Shown here piece by piece: positions 1-10,574 of a stretch of DNA of 13,762 bases (positions are counted from its first letter, which is position 1; every line of letters begins with the position of its first letter). A program made the translations under genes and the position numbers. Source of the DNA: Gammaproteobacteria bacterium (GTDB taxonomy: Bacteria > Pseudomonadota > Gammaproteobacteria > Steroidobacterales > Steroidobacteraceae); contig DAIDKA010000005.1 of NCBI GenBank assembly GCA_027451085.1, positions 1 through 13,762 of the forward strand, given 5' to 3'. The notes beneath the pieces are model-generated. The model saw only the letters and a list, made by a program, of their open reading frames with translations, did no database searches and was not told the origin of the DNA.

Positions 1-1259
<1,259 letters not shown>

Positions 1260-1270
1260 GGTAAGCACCC

Positions 1271-5479
<4,209 letters not shown>

Positions 5480-5488
5480 ACACGGGCC

Positions 5489-5508
5489 TGGGGCGGGGTT
5501 TGCCCCCA
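5489..5508 (+). other. Hairpin 1 in the rpoC 3' spacer
   Basis: TGGGG at 5489-5493 pairs with CCCCA at 5504-5508, 10 nt after the rpoC stop. A further C-G pair is possible with one bulged base. No T-run follows, so this is not a standard intrinsic terminator by sequence. It is the first of four adjacent hairpins and may belong to a weak terminator or a 3'-end stabilising region. Confidence 0.4.
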
Positions 5509-5530
5509 CGGTTGGCCGCAAGGCCGACCG
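5509..5530 (+). other. Hairpin 2 in the rpoC 3' spacer, GNRA tetraloop
   Basis: CGGTTGGCC at 5509-5517 pairs with GGCCGACCG at 5522-5530: nine base pairs with one G-U, closed by the loop GCAA. GNRA loops are very stable RNA loops. The stem directly abuts hairpin 1. What follows is GCTGATGG, with no U-tract. Likely roles are protection of the rpoBC mRNA 3' end or a processing site; a Rho-assisted stop is also possible. The role is inference; the pairing is seen directly. Confidence 0.55.
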
Positions 5531-5538
5531 GCTGATGG

Positions 5539-5565
5539 ACGGGGCTGCCTTTATGGCAACCCCGT
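5539..5565 (+). other. Hairpin 3 in the rpoC 3' spacer
   Basis: ACGGGG at 5539-5544 pairs with CCCCGT at 5560-5565, and TGCC at 5546-5549 pairs with GGCA at 5555-5558, separated by a C/A mismatch. The loop is TTTAT. Only TTGA follows, so termination by this hairpin alone would be weak. It is the best terminator-like candidate of the four by shape. Confidence 0.45.
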
Positions 5566-5572
5566 TGAACCC

Positions 5573-5588
5573 ACGGGCGTTAGCCCGT
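5573..5588 (+). other. Inverted repeat abutting the str -35 element
   Basis: ACGGGC at 5573-5578 and GCCCGT at 5583-5588 form a perfect 6-bp stem with the loop GTTA. The last base is the first T of the -35 hexamer TTGACA. It can act as a fourth hairpin of the rpoC 3' spacer or as a DNA dyad at the promoter edge. The sequence CCCGTTGA also occurs twice nearby as a direct repeat, at 5561-5568 and 5584-5591. Confidence 0.4.
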
Positions 5589-5616
5589 TGACACAGCCGA
5601 GGCCGGTACCTAGAAT
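5588..5616 (+). promoter_or_regulatory. Sigma-70 promoter of the str operon
   Basis: A perfect -35 hexamer TTGACA (5588-5593) is followed after exactly 17 nt by TAGAAT (5611-5616), which matches five of six positions of the -10 consensus. The discriminator is GC-rich (CGCCGGC, 5617-5623), as in growth-rate and ppGpp-controlled ribosomal promoters. Transcription would start near 5622-5624 and give a leader of about 117 nt before rpsL. The promoter also explains why rpoC and rpsL are 260 nt apart. Sequence quality is high; activity is inferred. Confidence 0.8.
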
Positions 5617-5625
5617 CGCCGGCCT
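5600..5625 (+). promoter_or_regulatory. Dyad flanking the -10 element of the str promoter
   Basis: AGGCCGG at 5600-5606 and CCGGCCT at 5619-5625 form a perfect 7-bp inverted repeat with a 12-nt centre that contains the -10 hexamer. A dimeric repressor bound here would block the promoter. It may also be a chance product of GC-rich sequence. No known operator was recognised. Confidence 0.3.
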
Positions 5626-5672
5626 TTGTCGGTCCGGGTCTGAACCCCCGGGCGGAAACTTACGCCCCGATG

Positions 5673-5702
5673 CACCGGACTTCCCGCCAGGGCGGTCCGG
5701 TG
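5673..5702 (+). promoter_or_regulatory. Leader hairpin upstream of rpsL
   Basis: CACCGGAC at 5673-5680 pairs perfectly with GTCCGGTG at 5695-5702 (8 bp, 14-nt loop). A 3-bp inner stem is possible, as is a competing CCGCC/GGCGG pairing. TTTCGTCT follows. The hairpin lies inside the predicted str leader, 37 nt before the rpsL start, so it could act as a weak attenuator or as a protein-binding element. No ribosomal-protein site was recognised in it. Confidence 0.45.
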
Positions 5703-5739
5703 TTTCGTCTAAGGGCAGTGCAAGATTATTGGAGAATCG

Positions 5740-6114
5740 ATGGCCACCACAGGTCAGCTCATCCGGTCCCCCCGCCGCCAGGCGGTGGAAAAGACCAAGG
5801 TGCCGGCGCTCAACGCCGCACCCCAGAAGCGCGGCGTCTGCACGCGCGTGTACACCGTCACGCCGAAGAAGCCGAACTCCGCGCTGCGCAAGGTGTGCCG
5901 TGTGCGCCTGACCAACGGCTTCGAGGTCACCAGCTACATCGGTGGCGAAGGCCACAACCTGCAGGAGCACTCGGTGGTGCTCATCCGCGGCGGTCGTGTG
6001 AAGGACCTCCCGGGCGTGCGTTATCACACCGTTCGCGGTTCCCTGGACTGCGCCGGCGTGAGCGAGCGCAAGCAGAGCCGCTCCAAGTACGGCGCCAAGC
6101 GCCCGAAGAAGTGA
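5740..6114 (+). CDS. rpsL: 30S ribosomal protein S12 (uS12)
   Basis: S12 sits at the decoding centre of the small subunit and supports accuracy of tRNA selection. It has 124 residues, the same as E. coli. The core is almost invariant: PQKRGVCTRVYT (28-39), TPKKPNSALRK (41-51) and GGRVKDLPGVRYHTVRG (84-100). Lys43 and Lys88 are the wild-type residues whose substitution classically gives streptomycin resistance, so no resistance allele is seen. Asp89 is the residue that RimO methylthiolates in many bacteria. The start ATG has GGAG at 5731-5734, 5 nt upstream. It is the first gene behind the str promoter, and rpsG follows after only 20 nt. Confidence 0.99.
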   Translation: MATTGQLIRSPRRQAVEKTKVPALNAAPQKRGVCTRVYTVTPKKPNSALRKVCRVRLTNGFEVTSYIGGEGHNLQEHSVVLIRGGRVKDLPGVRYHTVRGSLDCAGVSERKQSRSKYGAKRPKK

Positions 6115-6134
6115 TCCGGTAAGGAGTTCCAGAT

Positions 6135-6614
6135 ATGTCCCGCAGAGCACAAGCTCCCGTCCGCGAAATCCTTCCGGACCCGAAGTTCCACAACCTCATG
6201 CTTGCCAAGTTCATGAACGTGATCATGAAGAGCGGCAAGAAATCCGCGGCCGAGCGCATCATCTACGGGGCCCTCGACCGTATTGCCGAGAAGACCGGCA
6301 AGAAGGGCGCAGAGTCGATCGAGGTGCTGTCGCAGGCCCTGGAGAACGTCAAGCCGGTGGTCGAGGTGAAATCCCGCCGCGTCGGTGGCGCGACCTACCA
6401 GGTGCCCGTCGAAGTGCGTTCCACCCGCCGCCAGACCCTGGCGATGCGCTGGATGATCGATGCCGCCCGTGCCCGCTCGGAGAAGTCCATGGCGTTTCGC
6501 CTGGCGCACGAGCTGCTGGACGCCGCCGAGAACCGCGGTTCCGCCGTGCGCAAGCGTGAAGACACGCACCGCATGGCCGAGGCCAACAAGGCCTTCGCGC
6601 ACTACCGCTGGTAA
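6135..6614 (+). CDS. rpsG: 30S ribosomal protein S7 (uS7)
   Basis: Primary binding protein that starts assembly of the 30S head and contacts the E-site tRNA. It has 159 residues, close to the 156-179 usual in Gammaproteobacteria. It begins MSRRAQAPVREILPDPKFHN and has the conserved segments VKSRRVGGATYQVPVEV (78-94) and RRQTLAMRWM (98-107). It ends FAHYRW, the typical short C-terminus. A strong AAGGAG at 6121-6126 lies 8 nt before the ATG. In E. coli S7 represses its own operon by binding the rpsL-rpsG spacer of about 100 nt; here that spacer is 20 nt, so that mechanism cannot operate in the same form. Confidence 0.98.
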   Translation: MSRRAQAPVREILPDPKFHNLMLAKFMNVIMKSGKKSAAERIIYGALDRIAEKTGKKGAESIEVLSQALENVKPVVEVKSRRVGGATYQVPVEVRSTRRQTLAMRWMIDAARARSEKSMAFRLAHELLDAAENRGSAVRKREDTHRMAEANKAFAHYRW

Positions 6615-6639
6615 GCCGCCGGCCGCGCGCCTTTGAACC

Positions 6640-8727
6640 GTGCCCCGCACAACCCCCATAGAGCGGTATCGCAATATCGGCATCTCCGCGCATATTGACG
6701 CGGGGAAGACGACGACGACCGAGCGCATCCTGTTCTACACGGGGGTGTCGCACAAGATAGGCGAGGTCCATGACGGTGCGGCCGTCATGGACTACATGGA
6801 GCAGGAGCAGGAACGCGGAATCACCATCACCGCGGCCGCCACCACCTGCTGCTGGAAGGGGATGGACAACACCCATCCCCAGCACCGCATCAACATCATC
6901 GACACCCCGGGGCACGTCGACTTCACCATCGAGGTTGAACGCTCCTTGAGGGTGCTCGACAGCGCTGTGGCGCTGTTCTGCGCCGTCTCCGGCGTGCAGC
7001 CCCAGTCCGAGACCGTGTGGCGGCAGATGAACCGCTACAGCGTGCCGCGCATCGCGTTCATCAACAAGATGGACCGTGCCGGCGCCGACTTCTTCCGCTG
7101 CCTCGACCAGATCAGAACCCGCCTGCGCGGCAATCCCGTGCCGATCCAGCTTCCGATCGGGGCCGAGGACGGCTTCGAGGGTGTGGTCGACCTGGTGCGT
7201 ATGCAGGCCATCTACTGGGACATGGCGACCCAGGGGATGAAGTTCGAGTACCGCGATATCCCGGCCGGCCTCAGGGAGCAGGCCGCGGAATACCGCGCGA
7301 AGCTGATCGAGGCCGCCTGCGATGCCAGCGAGGAGCTCACCAACAAGTACCTCGAAGGCGGCGCGCTCAGCGACGATGAGATCCGCGCCGGCCTGCGCGC
7401 GCGTTCCATCCGCAATGAAATCGTGCTGTGCATGTGCGGCACGGCGTTCAAGAACAAGGGCGTGCAGGCGCTGCTGGACGCCATCATCGAGTACATGCCC
7501 TCGCCGGTGGACATGCCGGACGTCAAGGGCCTGGATCAGAAGGACCAGCCGGTCACGCGCAAGGCGGATGACGATGCGCCGTTTGCCGCGCTGGCGTTCA
7601 AGATTCTGAATGATCCTTTCGTCGGCAGCCTGACGTTCTTCCGCGTGTATTCCGGCACGCTCAATTCCAACGACACCGTCTTCGTCCCGACCAAGGACAA
7701 GAAGGAGCGCATCGGCCGGCTGCTGCAGATGCACGCCAGCGAGCGCACCGACATCAAGGAAGTGCGTGCGGGCGACATCGCCGCGGCCGTGGGCCTCAAG
7801 GATGTGATCACCGGTGACACGCTGTGCGATCCGGCAAAGCCCATCACGCTTGAGAAGATCGTTTTCCCGCAACCCGTGATCTCGGTGGCCATCGAGCCGA
7901 GGACGACGGTGGACCAGGAGAAGATGGGCTTTGCCCTGCAGCGCCTGGCGAAGGAGGACCCGTCCTTCCGCATGAACACCGATCCGGAGTCCGGCCAGAC
8001 CATCATCGCCGGCATGGGCGAGCTGCACCTGGAAATCATCGTGGACCGCATGAAGCGCGAGTTCAAGGTGGAGGCCAACGTGGGCAAGCCCCAGGTGGCC
8101 TACCGCGAAACCATCCGCGGCACGGTCACCTCGGAGGGCAAGTTCGTGCGCCAGTCCGGCGGCCGCGGCCAGTTCGGCCACGTGTGGCTGAAGATCGAAC
8201 CGAACGAGGCCGGCAAGGGCTACGAGTTCATCAACGGCATTGCCGGTGGCGTGATCCCCCGGGAGCTCATCCCGGCGGTGGACAAGGGCATCAAGGAAGT
8301 CGTCGATACCGGGGTGATGGCCGGTTACCCGGTGGTCGACGTGAAGGTCACGCTGTTCGACGGTTCCTACCACGATGTCGACTCCAACGAGGTCGCCTTC
8401 AAGATCGCAGGCAGCATCGGCTTCAAGGAAGGCTTCCGCCGCGCGAACCCCACGCTGCTCGAACCCATCATGAAGGTCGAGGTCGTGACCCCGGAGGAAT
8501 ACTCCGGTGACGTCATCGGCGACCTGACCCGCCGCCGGGGCCAGATCACCGGCATGGATGAGTCCGTGTCCGGCAAGGCGATCACCGCCGAGGTGCCCCT
8601 GGCCGAGATGTTCGGCTATGCGACCTCCGTGCGCTCCATGAGCCAGGGCCGCGCAACCTTCACCATGGAGTTCTCGAAGTACGAGGAAGTCCCCGGCAAC
8701 ATCGTGGACTCCATCATCAAGTTCTGA
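6640..8727 (+). CDS. fusA: Elongation factor G
   Basis: GTPase that drives translocation of tRNA and mRNA on the ribosome and helps recycle ribosomes. It has 695 residues (E. coli 704). GTP-binding motifs: AHIDAGKT (17-24), DTPGHVDF (88-95) and NKMD (142-145). The effector region contains RGITITAAAT. Domain IV and V sequences such as SGGRGQFGHV, GDVIGDLTRRRGQ and EMFGYATSVRS are present. The start is GTG at 6640: an in-frame TGA lies two codons upstream, and MPRTTPIERYRNIGIS is the family N-terminus, so no other start fits. No Shine-Dalgarno sequence is visible in the 25-nt spacer after rpsG. The first codons include rare ACA, ATA, CGG and TAT. Translational coupling to rpsG is likely. Confidence 0.98.
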   Translation: MPRTTPIERYRNIGISAHIDAGKTTTTERILFYTGVSHKIGEVHDGAAVMDYMEQEQERGITITAAATTCCWKGMDNTHPQHRINIIDTPGHVDFTIEVERSLRVLDSAVALFCAVSGVQPQSETVWRQMNRYSVPRIAFINKMDRAGADFFRCLDQIRTRLRGNPVPIQLPIGAEDGFEGVVDLVRMQAIYWDMATQGMKFEYRDIPAGLREQAAEYRAKLIEAACDASEELTNKYLEGGALSDDEIRAGLRARSIRNEIVLCMCGTAFKNKGVQALLDAIIEYMPSPVDMPDVKGLDQKDQPVTRKADDDAPFAALAFKILNDPFVGSLTFFRVYSGTLNSNDTVFVPTKDKKERIGRLLQMHASERTDIKEVRAGDIAAAVGLKDVITGDTLCDPAKPITLEKIVFPQPVISVAIEPRTTVDQEKMGFALQRLAKEDPSFRMNTDPESGQTIIAGMGELHLEIIVDRMKREFKVEANVGKPQVAYRETIRGTVTSEGKFVRQSGGRGQFGHVWLKIEPNEAGKGYEFINGIAGGVIPRELIPAVDKGIKEVVDTGVMAGYPVVDVKVTLFDGSYHDVDSNEVAFKIAGSIGFKEGFRRANPTLLEPIMKVEVVTPEEYSGDVIGDLTRRRGQITGMDESVSGKAITAEVPLAEMFGYATSVRSMSQGRATFTMEFSKYEEVPGNIVDSIIKF

Positions 8728-8769
8728 TCCGTCACCCTCAACCCAACAGTCCTCCACAAGGATCCCGTC

Positions 8770-9960
8770 ATGTCGAAAGAGAAATTTGAACGCACCAAGC
8801 CGCACGTGAACGTGGGCACGATTGGTCACGTTGACCACGGCAAGACGACGCTGACGGCGGCGCTGACGAAGGTGATGGCCGAGACGAATGGCGGTTCGTT
8901 CATGGCGTACGACCAGATTGACAAGGCGCCGGAGGAGAAGGCGCGCGGCATCACGATTTCCACGGCGCACGTGGAGTACCAGTCGAAGGAGCGGCACTAC
9001 GCGCACGTGGACTGTCCCGGGCACGCTGACTACGTGAAGAACATGATCACGGGTGCGGCGCAGATGGACGGGGCGATTCTGGTGGTGTCGGCGGCCGACG
9101 GCCCGATGCCGCAGACGCGCGAGCACATTCTGCTGGCGCGGCAGGTGGGCGTGCCGTACATCGTGGTGTTCATGAACAAGGCTGACATGGTGGACGACAA
9201 GGAGCTGCTGGAGCTGGTTGAGATGGAAGTGCGGGAGCTGTTGTCGACCTACAAGTTCCCCGGGGATGCGACGCCGATCATCATTGGTTCGGCGCTCAAG
9301 GCGCTGGAGGGTGATCCGTCTGACATCGGGGTGAAGGCGGTGATCAAGCTGGTGGAGGAGATGGACAAGTACATACCTGTGCCGGAGCGCCAGATTGACA
9401 AGCCGTTTCTGATGCCGGTGGAGGATGTGTTCTCGATTTCCGGCCGTGGCACGGTGGTGACGGGGCGCATTGAGCGCGGGATCGTGAAGGTGAACGAGGA
9501 GGTCGAGATCATCGGCCTGAAGGCGACGCAGAAGACGACCTGCACGGGCGTTGAGATGTTCCGCAAGCTGCTGGATGAGGGGCGTGCGGGGGACAACGTG
9601 GGGGTGCTGCTGCGTGGCACGAAGCGTGAAGAGGTGGAGCGCGGGCAGGTTCTGGCCAAGCCCGGTTCGATCACCCCGCACACGAACTTCGAGTCCGAGG
9701 TGTACGTGCTGACGAAGGAGGAGGGTGGGCGTCACACTCCGTTCTTCAAGGGCTACCGGCCGCAGTTTTATTTCCGCACGACGGACGTGACCGGCTCGAT
9801 TGAGCTGCCGGCGGGTGTGGAGATGGTGATGCCTGGGGACAACATCAAGATGGTGGTTGAGCTGATCAGCCCGATTGCGATGGAAGAGGGGCTGCGTTTT
9901 GCCATCCGCGAGGGTGGCCGCACGGTGGGCGCCGGCGTCGTCGCCAAAATCCTGAAGTAA
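8770..9960 (+). CDS. tuf: Elongation factor Tu
   Basis: GTPase that brings aminoacyl-tRNA to the ribosome. It has 396 residues (E. coli 394). GTP-binding motifs: GHVDHGKT (19-26), DCPGHADY (81-88, with catalytic His85) and NKAD (136-139). Domains II and III follow, with GRGTVVTGRIERG and the C-terminal GGRTVGAGVVAKILK. AAGGA at 8758-8762, 7 nt before the ATG, is a good ribosome-binding site. Codon choice is unlike that of the neighbours: by hand count about 22 of 28 threonine codons are ACG, alanine is mostly GCG, and GGG glycine codons are frequent, while adjacent genes prefer ACC, GCC and GGC. The first nine and last few codons look like the neighbours. Many Gammaproteobacteria have a second tuf copy elsewhere; that cannot be judged here. 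Confidence 0.98.
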   Translation: MSKEKFERTKPHVNVGTIGHVDHGKTTLTAALTKVMAETNGGSFMAYDQIDKAPEEKARGITISTAHVEYQSKERHYAHVDCPGHADYVKNMITGAAQMDGAILVVSAADGPMPQTREHILLARQVGVPYIVVFMNKADMVDDKELLELVEMEVRELLSTYKFPGDATPIIIGSALKALEGDPSDIGVKAVIKLVEEMDKYIPVPERQIDKPFLMPVEDVFSISGRGTVVTGRIERGIVKVNEEVEIIGLKATQKTTCTGVEMFRKLLDEGRAGDNVGVLLRGTKREEVERGQVLAKPGSITPHTNFESEVYVLTKEEGGRHTPFFKGYRPQFYFRTTDVTGSIELPAGVEMVMPGDNIKMVVELISPIAMEEGLRFAIREGGRTVGAGVVAKILK

Positions 9961-9973
9961 GAGTAGAGTCCGC

Positions 9974-10002
9974 GGCCCGCTCCGGCATTGTCGGGGCGGG
10001 CC
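9974..10002 (+). terminator. Strong GC hairpin after tuf, possible weak terminator
   Basis: Positions 9974-9984 (GGCCCGCTCCG) pair with 9992-10002 (CGGGGCGGGCC): 11 base pairs with one G-U and a 7-nt loop. It starts 13 nt after the tuf stop. No U-tract follows, so it is not a classic intrinsic terminator. It could lower read-through into rpsJ, mark an mRNA processing point, or protect the str mRNA 3' end. Confidence 0.45.
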
Positions 10003-10003
10003 C

Positions 10004-10031
10004 CGCCGGTTCGCCCAGGGCGAATCCGGCG
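10004..10031 (+). other. Second strong hairpin in the tuf-rpsJ spacer
   Basis: Positions 10004-10015 pair with 10019-10031: 12 base pairs with one bulged T at 10025 and a 3-nt loop. It is separated from the previous hairpin by one base. The two would stack into a long structured block that ends 57 nt before the rpsJ start. No U-tract follows. No -35/-10 pair with acceptable spacing was found between it and rpsJ. Confidence 0.5.
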
Positions 10032-10088
10032 ATGAATCCATACCAGGCGCCGGCCTTGCCCGACGCCAGTTCTATAAGGAAGATTGTC

Positions 10089-10400
10089 ATGCCGAACCAG
10101 AACATCCGCATCCGCCTGAAGGCGTTCGACCACCGTCTCATTGACAACTCGGCCCGCGAGATCGTCGAGACGGCCAAGCGCACCGGCGCCACGGTCAAGG
10201 GCCCGGTCCCGCTGCCCACCAAGATGGAGCGCTTCACGCTCCTGATCTCGCCGCACTCCGACAAGGACGCGCGTGACCAGTTCGAACTGCGTACTCACAA
10301 ACGCCTGATGGACATCCTGAACCCGACCGACAAGACGGTGGATGCCCTGATGAAGCTGGAACTGCCGGCCGGCGTGGACGTGCAGATCAAGCTGAACTGA
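10089..10400 (+). CDS. rpsJ: 30S ribosomal protein S10 (uS10)
   Basis: S10 is a 30S head protein and, as NusE with NusB, part of the transcription antitermination complex. It has 103 residues, the same as E. coli. It contains IRIRLKAFDHRLID (6-19), EIVETAKRTGA (23-33), GPVPLPTKMERFTLLISPH (37-55) and TDKTVDALMKLELPAGVDVQIKL up to the C-terminus. The ATG at 10089 was chosen over the upstream in-frame ATG at 10032 because S10 starts at this point and AAGGA at 10076-10080 is correctly placed 8 nt before it. Usually rpsJ is closely followed by rplC; here a 380-nt gap with a promoter separates them. The gene is therefore probably read mainly with the str transcript. Confidence 0.97.
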   Translation: MPNQNIRIRLKAFDHRLIDNSAREIVETAKRTGATVKGPVPLPTKMERFTLLISPHSDKDARDQFELRTHKRLMDILNPTDKTVDALMKLELPAGVDVQIKLN

Positions 10401-10407
10401 TCGGGTG

Positions 10408-10436
10408 GCCAGAAGCAGACTGACGGTACTTTTGGC
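10408..10436 (+). other. Hairpin just after rpsJ
   Basis: GCCAGAAG at 10408-10415 pairs with CTTTTGGC at 10429-10436 (8 bp, one G-U, 13-nt loop), starting 8 nt after the rpsJ stop. The T-run lies inside the stem, so termination on the + strand by this hairpin alone is doubtful. It may protect the mRNA 3' end. Confidence 0.3.
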
Positions 10437-10462
10437 GGATTGACGTCGGCGCCAAGGCCCGG

Positions 10463-10490
10463 GGTGGGCAGAAACCTGGTTTTGTCCACC
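10463..10490 (+). terminator. Long hairpin between rpsJ and the rplC promoter, candidate end of the str-rpsJ transcript
   Basis: Positions 10463-10470 (GGTGGGCA) pair with 10483-10490 (TGTCCACC). After one bulged G, AAAC (10472-10475) pairs with GTTT (10479-10482), closed by a 3-nt loop. That gives 12 base pairs with one G-U and one bulge. It lies about 50 nt before the rplC promoter. No U-tract follows, so it could be a processing or 3'-end stabilising stem, not a strong intrinsic terminator. Confidence 0.4.
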
Positions 10491-10513
10491 TGCTGGCTGT
10501 CGAGGAGCGCCCG

Positions 10514-10533
10514 GGCCAAGAAATATTTTGGCC
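10514..10533 (+). promoter_or_regulatory. AT-rich UP-like element and inverted repeat upstream of the rplC promoter
   Basis: GGCCAA at 10514-10519 and TTGGCC at 10528-10533 are a perfect inverted repeat around an AT-rich core. The 11 bases at 10519-10529 match 10 of 11 positions of the distal UP-element consensus AAAWWTWTTTT. With a start site near 10575 they fall at about -56 to -46, where the RNA polymerase alpha C-terminal domain binds in rRNA promoters. Such an AT-rich block stands out in this GC-rich window. A dimeric regulator site is the alternative reading. Confidence 0.55.
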
Positions 10534-10539
10534 AGGGGG

Positions 10540-10568
10540 TTGTAGACCCGGGGTGCGATTCGTATACT
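10540..10568 (+). promoter_or_regulatory. Sigma-70 promoter for rplC and downstream S10 genes
   Basis: TTGTAG (10540-10545) is separated by exactly 17 nt from TATACT (10563-10568), a five-of-six match to the -10 consensus. The following GCGCGCC (10569-10575) is a GC-rich discriminator, the signature of stringently controlled ribosomal promoters. Together with the AT-rich block just upstream this resembles an rRNA-type promoter. Transcription would start near 10575. It lies inside the S10 gene set, between rpsJ and rplC. Confidence 0.8.
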
Positions 10569-10574
10569 GCGCGC

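Noticed and set aside
5740..6114. Streptomycin-resistance allele in S12
   Set aside because: Lys43 and Lys88 are both wild type.
6349..10041. A 1230-codon open frame on the minus strand across rpsG, fusA and tuf
   Set aside because: It lies antisense to three certain genes. In GC-rich coding DNA the reverse complements of stop codons are rare in one antisense phase, which gives long chance frames. The product is rich in His, Arg, Leu, Val and Ala, without any recognisable domain, and ends in unrelated spacer sequence.
10056..10078. Possible promoter just before rpsJ (TTGCCC and TATAAG)
   Set aside because: The two elements are only 11 nt apart and the second overlaps the rpsJ ribosome-binding site.
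10032..10088. An upstream in-frame ATG that would add 19 residues to S10
   Set aside because: S10 starts at MPNQNIRIRL, equivalent to the E. coli start. The ATG at 10089 has AAGGA at the right distance, while the ATG at 10032 directly follows a hairpin and has no clear ribosome-binding site.
10440..10445. TTGACG as a second -35 element in the rpsJ-rplC gap
   Set aside because: No -10-like hexamer lies 16-18 nt downstream; the sequence there is GC-rich and part of a hairpin.
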